Shown here: positions 1-11,957 of the stretch, in pieces | Layout of the letters: each line of letters opens with the position of its first letter | Numbering within the stretch: position 1 is the first letter of the stretch | Assembly (NCBI GenBank): GCA_028015205.1 | Contig: CM051521.1 | Span: forward strand, 65,518,314 to 65,582,313 | Length of the DNA: 64,000 nucleotides | Direction: 5' to 3' | Source of the DNA: Mytilisepta virgata | Lineage: Eukaryota > Mollusca > Bivalvia > Mytilida > Mytilidae | Program-made: the position numbers and the translations under genes | Notes under the pieces: model-generated | Told to the model about the DNA's origin: nothing | Databases searched by the model: none | Seen by the model: only the letters and a program-made list of their open reading frames with translations

Positions 1-352
1 TCGGACAACTAATATTGCCGCCATGATGAATTCTTATTTCTGATTGGTAAAAATTTCAAAAATAAAATTTTCTGAAACCACAAAGCCAAATGAACTGTAA
101 CTTTATGAAGCATCTATGTAAGGACCTTTATAAAGTTTGCATATTTCGTCCTGGTCGGACAGCTAATATGGCAGCTATGATGAATTCTTATTTTTGATTG
201 GTCCTCTGAAACCATGTAGACAAATTAACTGATATTTGGTATGAAACATCTATGGAAGGTCCATTACAATTTTCACTTGTAATAAAATGGATTGATTGTG
301 GGACTGTCAGATGAGTGATACAGGCTCAATTCTCTTGGGCCTCTTGTTTGAG
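1..352 (+). repeat. 3' part of a family C repeat (HINE-like), cut by the window start
   Basis: This stretch has family C-type core units (GACAGCTAATATGGCAGCTA, 'aaattaactgatatttgg') and a variant of the family C tail, GAGTGATACAGGCTC followed by GGGCCTCTTGTTT near 312-349. It lies upstream of the first recognised exon. Confidence 0.7.
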
Positions 353-370
353 ATAGAGGGGTTTAAAAGG

Positions 371-960
371 GCCAAAAAAGCAATGTGCCTTGATATGTAG
401 ATTTTTTAATTTTTCATCCAATTTTAACGGGGATTTTTTATTTTAATTGACCTTGATGAATGCTTTCATTAGTATGTCAACAAATAATTGCTATCTTTTA
501 CATTCTTGAGATACAGGGGGTTAGAGGTGCAAAAAAAATGTTGCGATCGCATCATGATGCACTTTAAGCGAAGCCCTTAATTTAAATGGTTCGTCATATG
601 AAATACAATAAAATTTAGTCAATGCTTTTTTGTGTTAGTTTTGTTGATGCAGGGATAAAAGGGATTAAATGGGCCAAAATTAGGCAGGATACCTAAAAAT
701 TTTATTTAAGATATGTAAAATTTTTTTATTTTTCATCAGATTCTTATGGGGATATTTTCTTTTTATTCACCTTGATGAGTTTTCATTACCATGATTACTA
801 TGTATTTTTTTCTATCTGTTATTGTTTCCCAGGTACAAGGGGTCAATTAGTTAGCAATTTTTGAGGACGTGAAAGTTTGGTTTTTCTTCCAATTTAAATG
901 GATATTTTTGGAAAGGTTGCAATCAGATTGCAAATTGTTCTTATGGCATCGGCCTCCAGA
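371..960 (+). repeat. Family F tandem-core repeat
   Basis: About three diverged units of 160-180 bp, each with TTTTTCATC followed by a GGGGATTTTT stretch, 'ccttgatga' and 'agtatgtcaacaaa'. The same units, with the same ends (GCGATCGCATCATG here, GTCATATCATGCTGCG at 62895), recur at 57230-57500 and 62330-62940, so this is an interspersed element rather than a local satellite. Confidence 0.7.
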
Positions 961-2162
961 ACCAGAAGTGTGCTCTTAAGCTACTATTAGACTTCTGTTC
1001 TACGTACTAAATCATAAAATATAGTTCCATGGGACAGAGCATTTTATAAATTACGAGTACTTTCTTGTTGAAATATCTGAACTAATATTTTTAACTACAT
1101 TGTAACATAAACTTTATTGTTTACCGAAATTAACAAGGTAATAAAAATGAATAACCGAACATTACATTCGAAGACATGATGCGGCGGAACAATTTATCAA
1201 AAATTTATCTACATTACTAAGAAGGCTTTACATTCATATTTTTATTTTAGAGATTATCGATTAATAAAAAGTATTGTATTGCTTTTATAAATTTTAACGA
1301 ATATTTATTCTTTTAGGATTGACCCTTTTAAATTACGTATGTTTTGAACTTTCAGCCATTGTGTAGGTTTACATTCCGGTCCGAGAAACGTGCTGTAGGT
1401 AATTGAGTTAATCACTTGAATTGTTTATTATAAAAGATAAATCTACCAAACCTCTGTTTAAATTTCCATTGATAATTATGTATATCACAATTTCAAAATG
1501 GATATAGTTATTTCGGGAACCCAAAAATAACTCTTGGAATCCCCATACATACACATTGGCAATGTATAGAAAAACTTCCATGTGTGCAATTTACATAATC
1601 ATTTATCTAGATAAACTTGGAGGTTGGTTTTTTTGTAGTTGAAATTTGAAAAGCAAGAATGAATGTTTAATCTTTTCTCTATGTTTAACATACTTGTATT
1701 GTCCCAAATACATTAAAACTAACAGTGTGACACACTTCCATTCATGTTTTGAACTTTCAGCCATTTTGATTGTTTACCTTCTGTTCCATTCATGTATAAT
1801 TGGGTACAATGTAGCTAGTTACCATCCTTTGTTGGGAACTTTACTTTAAAATTAATTTATTGTCAAAACTAATTGTGCATGTACTAATGTGACGATTATT
1901 TCTTTAATGGACCCATTATTCAAGAAAAACCTTACGAATATCTGTTAACTCAGACATGTGCATGAAACTAAATTTTTAGCTCACCTGTCATAAGTTTGTG
2001 TCCTTTAAGACAAAGGAATATATCTGCATATAAACACGAGAGAACGTGAAATAAAATAAAAAAGCCTGGCATGAAAAATAAAAAAGCACCGAAAATAACT
2101 GTATGCCACCCCCTTACCATAGCATATGTAGTACATGCATTAGTGTTCTTTTTTTTCTGCAG
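961..2162. other. AT-rich sequence upstream of the first recognised exon
   Basis: No exon, promoter or RNA gene could be supported. The phrase TTTGAACTTTCAGCCATT occurs twice (near 1348 and 1747), suggesting an old duplication. A lone family C-like head (TTTTAGCTCACCTG) lies at 1975-1990 without a body. The missing 5' exon may be here or beyond the window. Confidence 0.5.
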
Positions 2163-2312
2163 GTTGCCAGAGGAAACTGTTTTATTTCATTCAAAGAAGA
2201 AAATGATATTCGATGTGTCCTGCAGGCCATGAAAAAGTTCACTGGTGGACTGGGGGATGATGACGATAGAGAACAGGGAGATAATTATACATGGAAAAGA
2301 TATTTTATAAAG
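2163..2312 (+). CDS. RNA ligase-like gene, exon a (N-terminal part of ligase domain, residues 1-50 of the visible protein)
   Basis: This 50-codon exon lies between a pyrimidine-rich acceptor ending TTTTTTCTGCAG and a donor AAG/GTATAT. It is phase 0 on both sides, so it joins exon b in frame. The peptide opens VARGNCF and has MKKFTGG at residues 23-29. In Rnl1-type ligases an aRG..f strand followed by a KFFN-like stretch precedes the catalytic lysine, which fits this placement (family knowledge). An acidic run GDDDD follows at residues 31-35. An upstream exon with the start methionine must exist but was not recognised in the first 2.1 kb, which holds repeats and AT-rich sequence. It is the least conserved-looking of the nine exons; the splice phase and the RG/KF motifs are the support. 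Confidence 0.75.
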
Positions 2313-3148
2313 GTATATATATCCATAGAAATTTTCTGTTGAAATTGATAGTGATCACCTGCCCCGCAAGTAGTTAGGACACTTCCCCAAAGTCAAATAT
2401 ATAAAACCTAATTGACCATCTGCAGATACAGTGGAACTCTCTGAAAATTGGATTCCACCATAACCCGAACACTTTCTTTGGTCTGGGATTTACACCTATA
2501 TAAATATTTTCAAGTAAAAAAATTCTCCAAAAACCAGCCCCTCTGAATTTTGAATACTGGAGATAATTTCTGATCTAAAAGATAAATAATCCTGTCAAAT
2601 ACACCTTTAAAAACTGGCAGAACTCTCATTCTTTTCATTGAGTAGCATATTTGAAAGAAAGCTTCATTGATGTATACAGGGAAAAAAATTTTAATAAAAA
2701 ACTTGACTTTCTACAAAAAAAATAATGATGAAGATAAAAGAATAAGATTTAGTTACAGTTGAAGTAAACCAAATGCAAATGTAGTATGTATGTAATTTTC
2801 AGGATTTTTGTTAGGCCAAACTAAAAAACATGTATGTTTGCACTAACACGCCGACCCATTAAAAAGCCGCCGACTCAAAATCTTTTATTGCTCTTTTCAA
2901 AATGATTTTTTTTTATTAATGTCATTTCCGGAAAATGAATCTGTCATTGTTTCTTTTATTAATTTCGCGTTATATTCGATTCCGGAATTTTACATTTATT
3001 GAACGATGAAGTCAATCTTTTGGAAAAAATGGAAAGACGGTTCACGCTGTCCTCGCAACAGTCGTCATACAATGTGAATAATAAAATTAAGCCATTTGTT
3101 CAGAATTGTTCTTGTTCGGCTGTATAGCTTTTCACTTAAGTCCACCTG
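2313..3148. other. Intron 1, left part; no clear element
   Basis: AT-rich sequence. TACAGTGGAACTCTCTGAAA at 2429-2448 resembles the terminal repeat of pogo/Tigger-type DNA transposons, and a reversed counterpart, GAGGTTCCACTGTAG, occurs at 15296-15310. No transposase frame is visible in either place. Confidence 0.4.
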
Positions 3149-5080
3149 GAACGAATTCTAGACACTTCGGTACCTGGACATTTCGGTATTGACTATGGAC
3201 ACGTCGGTACTAAGACATTTCGGTACTGAGACATTTCGGTACTGAATATATTGTGTTATATCTTTTTAGGGTATTACACTAATAGGGTCAATTGAAGTGA
3301 ACAATCTTCAGTTTTAATGTGTGGATTGAATAATGTGTTTGTGGAATTTTAATAACGAGATTCTTTATAAGGTTACATGGCATAATAAGAACAAAGAAAA
3401 TAATTTTTTTAAATATTTAATATATATAAATAACGAAAGTATTAGCAGTAACAGCAATATTTCAATGCAGTTTCATACAGGGCCTAATCTTACCGGCGAT
3501 TTAAGTCGCCAAAGAATTTTCAAAATAGCTAAATCTCGCCGGCTTATTCATTTCTTGGCGAAGTGAAGTTGCTATCGAAATATCAGTAAATGGGAGATAA
3601 CTCGTGGAATTTTTAGCACAGGTAAATTTTTGAAACAAAATGGCGACCATCAAGAATCGGAATTTTGAAGTGGCCCACGACTTATATTGTCAATGTTTGA
3701 TTGAAATAAATACAACGGCGACTTTAAACCTATTTGAATTTTATATTCAAAACTATTTAAGGGAAATCGAAATATCTTTTCATTTGTTTGTTATGAATTG
3801 AAGATGCATGGCATCAGGACGATGTTGCGTAATCACAAAGTCAACTAATTTTATATTTTTATATGATCAGCTGATTGTTGTTTTAATCTACAGTTAGGAT
3901 TACAAGGAAACACCTATGATGAAAGATAATTAGCCATTAATAGGTTAATTATGCGATTGAAAGCTTGGGTGACATTGAGTATGAGAATCCCGAGTCAAAA
4001 TGTTAAGCAAAAGAAGTTTTGTAAAGTTATGAGCCAAGATTGTTTTGATTGGTATAAGGAAGACCCAAAAGGTCTTTGGCACTGTGAATATATGATTTGA
4101 ATCTACTTTTATTTATATATATGCCATTGAAAACAGACACACAGAAAAAGCGCAACTGATACGGTGAATTAAAGTCCACTTCTCCAGAAAAATGACCACT
4201 TCTCCCTAATCCATCCTGGAAGGAGAAGTCACTTCTCCCTCTTCAAAATCCTAGATTAGGCCCTGGTTTCATATACACATAAATACAGCATTATTTTAAA
4301 ACAATATGCAGTTTGTGCACACATAAAAACACAATACACAATTAATTAACAGCACTATTTTAAAACAATATGCAGTTTGTGCACACACAAAAACACAATA
4401 CACAATTAATTAACGGCACTATTTTAAAACAGTCTGTGCAATGAATTTCATAACAATGTTCAACGTAAGATTGAGTCACTATTTCATGTATTTGTGCAAT
4501 AGTCATTGCATCTAACCATTGTCTACAACACAGACGGTCCGTAAACAGAGGCATGCTGTTTCAGCAGCTTGCTTGCAAATACTATAAATTAAACAATTAT
4601 ACACAACAAATAACTGCATGATGATTGCTTAAATAATGATAATTGCAAAATCAACAAATACATATCCTTGTGATTTTAAACAAACTATGAATATTCTTTA
4701 TTGAAATTGACATCAAACAAATATCTCATTTTACACTTATCATCATTAGTTCTTTATTGATAAGTACATAAAAAAAACCCCACAAATATATCATGATTTA
4801 TAACAAATTTTTATATTTCTTTATTGAAAAGTACATAATCAAAACTCATATCAGTTATGATTTTATAACAGTTCATATATTATTTTATTGATAAATAACA
4901 CAAAAACATTCTTTATTCGGAAAAAATATATGCAATAATTTTTATTTTAGTACCAAAATCTCTTGCATATGGTACCGAAATGTCTCGGTACTAAAATGTC
5001 CCAGTACCGAATTGTCTTTTTCAGCGGGTACCGAAATATCCAGGTACTGAAGTGTCTTGATATCCCTGGAACTATGTGTT
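3149..5080. mobile_element. 1.9 kb element with inverted CGGTAC-repeat termini
   Basis: The left end (3149-3245) is an array of GACATTTCGGTACTGA-like units. The right end (4952-5080) holds the same units in reverse complement (GGTACCGAAATGTC, CAGTACCGAATTGTC, GGTACCGAAATATCCAGG). The outermost sequences also pair: GACACTTCGGTACCTGGAC on the left against CCAGGTACTGAAGTGTC on the right. The interior is AT-rich, with a roughly 71-bp tandem repeat at 4289-4445 containing TATGCAGTTTGTGCACAC. No long frame was found. Foldback or MITE-like element, non-autonomous. Confidence 0.65.
4289..4445. repeat. Tandem repeat of about 71 bp
   Basis: Two full units and part of a third of 'ctattttaaaacaatatg' plus CAGTTTGTGCACAC plus a 'cacaatacacaattaattaa' stretch. 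It lies inside the element with inverted CGGTAC termini. Confidence 0.75.
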
Positions 5081-7133
5081 TGACAAGATCACTGATCTTG
5101 GCGACATTGATATGAGAAAAACTAATAGCTTTTGACAGTGTCGAACAAACTTGATAAATCTGCTGCAGTATATGAACCCCATTTTTATGATGTATATAAT
5201 TCTTGATGTATGCCACTCATCATCTGTTTGATTTCTTTTAAATTTTCCCATTCTAGATAGAGTCTACATTGTACCAATAGGCAATTGTATATCAAATGCC
5301 AGAGCCGGCAGAGGGATAAAGTTTATGCCCAAGTTCCAAACCATTGAATAGAAATATAGTTTTTATACGACCCGCAAAATTTTTGCGGTCGTATATTGGT
5401 ATGACGTTGGCGTCGTCGTCGGCGGCGGCGGCGTCGTCGTCCGTCGTCAGCGTCGTGATCCGAAGACATTTGGTTTTCGCACTATAACTTTAGTATAAGT
5501 TAATAGAAATATATGAAATTTAAACACAAGGTTTATGACCACAAAAGGAAGGTTGGGATTGATTTTGGGAGTTTTGGTCCCAACAGTTTAAGAATCAGGG
5601 GTCAAAAAAGGGCCCAATAAGCATTTTTCTTGGTTTTCGCACAATAACTCTAGTTTAAGTAAATAGAAATCTATGAAATTTTAACACAAGGTTTATGACC
5701 ACAAAAGGAAGGTTGGGATTGTTTTTGGGAGTTTTGGTCCCAACAGTTTAGGAATTAGGGGCTAAAAAAGGGCCCAAATAAGCATTTTTCTTGGTTTTTG
5801 CACAATAACTTTAGTATAAGTAAATAGAAATCTATGAAATTTAAACACAAGGTTTATGACCACAAAAGGAAGGTTGGGATTGATTTTTGGAGTTTTGGTC
5901 CCAGGAGTTTAGGAATTAGGGGCCAAAAGGGTCCAAAATTAAACTTTGTTTGATTTCATTGAAAATTGAACTATTGGGGTTCTTTGATATGCCGAATTTA
6001 ACCATGCATTTAGATTCTTAATTTTTGGTCCCGTTTTCAAATTGGTCTACATTAAGGTCCAAAGGGTCCAAAATTAAACTTAGTTTGATTTTAACAAAAA
6101 TTGAATTCTTGGGGTTCTTTGATATGCTGAATCTAAACATGTACTTAGTTTTTTTATTATGGGCCCAGTTTTCAAGTGGGTCCAAATCGGGGTCCAAAAT
6201 TAAACTTTGTTTGATTTCATCGAAAATTGAACTATTGGGGTTCTTTGATATGCCGAATCTAACCGTGCATTTAGATTCTTAATTTTTGGTCCCATTTTCA
6301 AATTGGTCTACATTAAGGTCCAAAGGGTCCAAAATTAAACTTAGTTTGATTTTCACAAAAATTGAATTCTTGGGGTTCTTTGATATGCTGAATCTAAACA
6401 TGTACTTAGTTTTTTTTATTATGGGCACAGTTTTCAAGTTGGTCCAAATCGGGGTCCAAAATTAAACTTTGTTTGATTTCATCGAAAATTGAACTGTTGG
6501 GGTTCTTTGATATGCCGAATCTAACCGTGCATTTAGATTCTTAATTTTTGGTCCCGTTTTCAAATTGGTCTACATTAAGTTCAAAGGGTCCAAAATTAAA
6601 CTTAGTTTGATTTTAACAAAAATTGAATTCTTGGGGTTCTTTGATATGCTGAATCTAAACATGTACTTAGTTTTTTTATTATGGGCCCAGTTTTCAAGTT
6701 GGTCCAAATCGGGGTCCAAAATTAAAGCTAAAAAGGGGGTAAATTATTTTTTTTTTGGGGGGGGGGGGCAATTCTCCACAGCATATTGTATTGCACAAGA
6801 AGCAAAAAATTGAATATAAAATTCAAATCATATGACCAATTCTAAGTTCTTTATTTCAGTTATTCTGTGTCAGAAACCTATTATGTGTCAAATATTTGAA
6901 GAAGTTTTCAATTGCACAGTATTGCGCAATAGCAAGAAATTGATATGTGTGCCCTGTTATCAAAACTTTATTATTAACAAATTCCATTGGAAATTTACCA
7001 ATAACTCTTATGAACTTCATTGTAAATTTGCCAATATAAAATGTGCTGATGAAGCTTTTTTGTTTATCTTATCTAAACTGCTTTTAAATTATGTATATTT
7101 AAAATTTGCCATCCATGACTATGATGTCATTTT

Positions 7134-7436
7134 TACATCAGAGGACCGTCAGGGCCTCGGGTGTATTGCCATCGCCTAAATTTTCCGCTTATTTGCATAT
7201 ATTTAAATTAGTTTTGGAATGATAACCGACCTATAAAAATTATAGACCCGCGGACATTATATAGTGCAAAATAAAATTCCTTATCCCTTCTTTTAAATTC
7301 ATGTTTTCAATGAATACTCAGATTTTTTTCTTAAATCCAAATTAATAATATGAAAATGTTTTGTCGTTAGAAATATTAGTATATTAATCAAACAATCTTT
7401 AATATCAATGACGTACCGAAAAATTGTTGTTGCGGA

Positions 7437-7474
<38 letters not shown>

Positions 7475-9833
7475 TTTTTGAACTAAAACTGTATGCTATG
7501 AACTACTGTTTGGATATATATATGTAGACAAGATTGTCAATGCATGAATAATGCTGTTCTCATTCCCAATGCATCTATACTAGTCATTACAATGTTAATG
7601 CCCTTTTTGCTAAGCCGGTGGGGACAGTCAATGTTACCGTTGTCTGTCTGTATGTAAATCTCTGTTCATCATGAAAGTGATTTCCGTTTTATAATATTAA
7701 TATGGCTCAACTGAATGTTATTAAATATATAAACAATGTTTATTATCACCAAAAAAAACCAGATAAATTTAAAATTTGGATTGTGTCCCTCTTATCATTA
7801 TAGTTATATTTCCATTTATATGTGGAAATATTTTTACTATCTTAATAATATTTCGAACTCTTATTTGCCGCAGACAAATGTTAAACAAAACACTATTTAT
7901 TTTAAAGTCCCACAAAAAAAAAATAATAATCAAACGCAAAATTGAATGGTGATTTTTTCACTATTCTACAGACGTGTCCCATAGTAACCAATATGCAAGC
8001 AAACCCCACTGATACAGTCACAATTTTTTTCTGTTATATATAGTTTAGAGTTATGTACATACATGTATACATGTATATGCTATGCGATGTGATGAACTTT
8101 TTGCAGTTTGATAAATGATTAATTTTTATGAATAATGTATATATGTTAGTCCAATGTATATATTTATAGCTTTTTGCATTTTTTACTATTAATAATAGGT
8201 ATAGATAGTCTATTGAACTGTATTAAATGGAAATAGCATGAATTCAATGGATAATACAATAATAAATCCAAATGTTTATATATACCAGTTATGACATTTT
8301 TTAAAGTTATCTAATGGTCAATCCAAAGTTTGATTGTAACACATGTGATCCTTTTAATCCATTTTAGAATATTAAGAGACTATACAAATGCTAGCTCAGC
8401 ATACAGATAAATGATTTGAAAACATAACAGATATGCTAAATAAATAATAAAATGCTCAATTCTGTTCATATAATATAGTCCTACATTTGAAAGTCATAAT
8501 AACTGTATGCTTAGCATATATATAACTGGATTAAATCAAATATATGGGATCATGTAAAATGTTTCTCGTTAAATGTAATATAAAAAAAATGTATTTTGGT
8601 ATATCTGAATATTGTAAGGAATATCAAATAGAAATTTACTACATATTATAGGAAAAGAGAGGTTCAGGAAGGGTTAGAATGGCCCTAAATTGGTCAAGCG
8701 ATTACAAATTTCAAATAGAAATACTTGTGATAATTCTATTAAGACTAAAATATACTATTTTGGCACCTACTATTAAATATCTTGAAGCTATGACCCCATA
8801 ATTATACATTATTTGTATTTTTGGTCAATTTTGTCTGAAATTTATATGTTTTGGAATAATTAACCATGGCTGCCATACAATTCCGAAAAGTTTTTATTTT
8901 GATGAATTCTTTATCAAATTTTGAGTCTTTTGGTTACAAAACATTTTGGATTGTAGATGGTGGCCATATTTTCCTAAAGCTTTCATGTCTGCAAATTTGG
9001 GAGGTATAATTGGTAATCAGACACAGAAACAAAATGATGAAAAAGAAATAAAGCTAACCATACAACATCTTTACAATCAGAAAAAAACTATATTAAAATC
9101 AGTTAGAAATAGCCATGAAATGACAAATATTAAACAATATAAATCAGAAAACTAATGGCCACATCAATGTACAAACAGAAAATCAAAAGATATACACCAA
9201 AGAATTACAAGCCCTGTTTTACAGGCCTCCAAGGACCGACGCATTCATATTGTAGTTGTGATCTATATGTATGGTGCAAACTCATCTCATTGCTACTACC
9301 CATCCAGAGCACTTGAGATCACCCCAACTATTGGTGGGGTTAAGTTGCTCAGGATTTAGTTTTCTATGTTGTTTCTAGTGTACTCTTATTTGACTTTTTC
9401 AGTTTTAGACATAATATTATCGATATATGAGTTTACTGTTCATGTGGTATCTTTCACCCAAATATTACAATTTATCTGTTTTAATAGGATTGTCTTGACC
9501 TCTTTCTCATAATTCACTGACTAGTCAAAAAATATTTGCTATGTTCATTCTCTGTCATAAGTAATTAGCTAAAGATTTTTGCAAGTGTGCAACTATACGG
9601 TCATAATGCCAATCTAGCAGTTCTCATTTGACCACGTCAACATTTCATGGATAATTCACAAAGATAAGTTTCTTACTATAAGACAGTATCTCAGATATGA
9701 TAGCAAATTATATTATGTGTACTATATTGTAAGGTGAACATCTGTCTGGCAGGTACTATATAGACACCTGTCATTTATCAATAATCCAACATAACTTGAG
9801 GTCCTCTGATGTTCAGTACTTCAGTACTTTGAT
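7134..9833. mobile_element. 2.7 kb insertion nested in family A copy A1
   Basis: Other family A copies read continuously from ATGACTATGATGTCATTTT to CTATTTTAATATG; here 2.7 kb separates these. ACATCAGAGGACC lies at the left junction (7135-7147) and its inverse GGTCCTCTGATGT at 9800-9812, about 20 bp inside the right junction. The interior is AT-rich with a (TA)n run at 7440-7471. Near 9300-9400 is a conserved mussel-type repeat (GAGATCACCCC, GGTGGGGTTAAGTTGCTC). No transposase frame was found, so it is a non-autonomous element or a composite of several. Confidence 0.65.
7440..7471. repeat. (TA)n microsatellite
   Basis: About 16 TA dinucleotides without interruption. Confidence 0.95.
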
Positions 9834-10633
9834 CTATTTTAATATGTTATGGTGTATTTAAATGGGCTGTTATGGTTGCAAAGTATAAAGAAATGGGGGG
9901 GGTTGAAAACAAAATTTAGGGGGGGGGGTAAATGAGAAATTGGGGAGGGGGTAATTTTTTTCTCATTTCATATTTCATAAATTAAAAAGAAAATTTCAAA
10001 TTTTTTTTAGCAAAAAAAGGGGGGTTACAATAAATTGTATTGTTTTTTGTTGTTTTTTTTTTTGGGAGGGGAGGGGTCAATGTGCAACTTCATAGTGAAT
10101 TGCACAAAAGCTAAAAAAAGGGGTAAATTATTTTTTTTGGGGGGGGGGGGGGGCAATTCTCCACAGCATATTGTATTGCACAAGAAGCAAAAAATTGAAT
10201 ATAAATTCAAATCATATGACCAATTCTAAGTTCTTTGATTTCAGTTATTCTGTGTCAGAAACCTATTATGTGTCAAATATTTGAAAAAATTTTCAATTGC
10301 AGAGTATTGCGCAATAGCAAGAAATCTTCAATTGCGCAGTATTGCGCAATAGCAAGAAATTGATATGTGTGCCCAATTTTAAACTTTAAATTGGTTATTT
10401 CTGATTTATATATAAAAACAAATAATACTGATATGGTTTGAATAGGTAAATTAAAAATTTTTAAGTTCTTAGACAACATTCATTCTGTGTCAGAAACCTA
10501 TGCTGTGTCAAATATTTATTCACAATCCAAATTCAGTATTGTATCAAGCTTGAATGTTGTGTTCATAATTGCCCCAACTATTCAGGGTTCGACATCTGCG
10601 GTCGTATCTAGCTGTGCCCAGCGGAGCATTTTA

Positions 10634-11957
10634 TTGTATACTATAGTACCTGTCTTTAAACTAGCACATACTTTGGACTGTCAGCTCTAAACCTCAATGT
10701 CCTTATAGGATGTACATGTATAGTATGTCCATTTAATATATATAAATTTCTATTTTTATAAAAGTTGAGAGAAAATTTTGAGATTGGTGATCAGTATTAA
10801 AAGCTTGTAAAATCTATATGGTGGTATACCCCTAGGCTATACATACAAAGTGGAGATTTTCATATTGCTCGAACATTGAACAATAATATACCCTGCCAAT
10901 TAGGTTGAGTAGTAAATAGTTTTTAGTCTGTGTTTGTGTAATGGTTTATTTCTTCCTCTGTGATATTTTTTCCGGCGGAAGATTTGTCACGGTAAATAGT
11001 TTCCAGACATGGTATTTCACAGTTAGATTTCTTCCGGAGGAGTGAAATTCTTTCCATCTTATATGGAAAGTATTTAATAGTAAATCCTTTCCGGTTAAAA
11101 TTTCACATAAGCTTGTGAAATAGAATCCCACTGTCTACTATATAAGGTACTCACAATCTATATATACCTAACCATAATGATAAATGTGTCACTAAGGTAG
11201 AACATATTTGCATAATTTATCAATCAAAGGGAGGTAATTATGAGAGATTTTCATTTTATGGATACTATATTCCGGAATAAATTTCATAGTGAAATTGTTT
11301 CCTTTTTTCTTAATTTATTAAATATAAAATGATGACTTTAATTAAAAATTAAATAGTCGGAAAATATTTCATAGATAAATACTATCCAGCTGTGAAATAT
11401 TTTCCTGGGCACCATTGCGAAGTAAAGTATTGTAGGGAAAGTATTTACCATTAAACAGTTTCCAAAATGTATTACACATGACAAAATGCCCTCATATCAC
11501 ATAGGTGAAAACTAATTACAGGTTAACCAAAAAATCTTTCACTCTGTTTCTTATTTTTCTTTTTTGACTCTCACTTGAGCCAATGCGATATTCTTGGGAA
11601 TTTATATAGTTGAATATATCATCATACTCTGATTCCTCCATTACTGTAGTAATGCAACTATATTTCTACCTTTACTTTTTTAATTGTACTCACATCTGAA
11701 AACAACTCACTTGTACCTGTATTTCACTTACCTTATTTTCTTATTGATCAGGATATTATTTCACAATTAAGATCTGTGAAATTATTTCTGGTTTTGTTAC
11801 ATATTTTTCATTATAATTTTCTTCCTTTTTATATTGTGATTATGAAATAGAAAATTTTGGTTTCAAAAGGATGATATTTTACTGTAAAATTATTTCCAGA
11901 TATTATTTTACAATTAACATCTATGAAATTATTTCCGATTACAATACAATTGTTTGG
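10634..11957. repeat. Degenerate TTTCCGG / TTTCAC repeat region, left part
   Basis: From about 10960 the sequence is studded with variants of TATTTTTTCCGGCGGAAGAT, GTATTTCACAGTTAGATT, GAAATTATTTCC and TTTCCGGTTAAAATTTCACA. They occur in both orientations and form many short inverted repeats (TTTCAC..GTGAAA). The same motif set resumes at 14320-14450, after family A copy A2, so A2 split one older locus. The first 300 bp (10634-10950) hold nothing recognised. Confidence 0.55.

Larger units (their letters stand above)
5360..10633 (+). mobile_element. Family A HINE-like element A1, split by a 2.7 kb nested insertion
   Basis: The head palindrome is at 5365-5395 (one extra C against other copies: GACCCGC), followed by a GTC-rich stretch at 5407-5460. 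Three units of about 172 bp start with TTTGGTTTTCGCAC or GGTTTTTGCACA. Five half-units of a 261-bp tandem repeat (GGTCCAAATCGGGGTCC, GCCGAATCTAACCGTGC) run at 5900-6730. A T-run/G-run stretch follows, then the unique region with CAGTATTGCGCAATAGC. The tail is GCGGTCGTAT then the hairpin GCTGTGCCCAGCGGAGC near 10600-10627. The 7134-9833 segment interrupts it. No protein-coding frame is seen; the open frames in the repeats are repeat artefacts. Confidence 0.8.
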
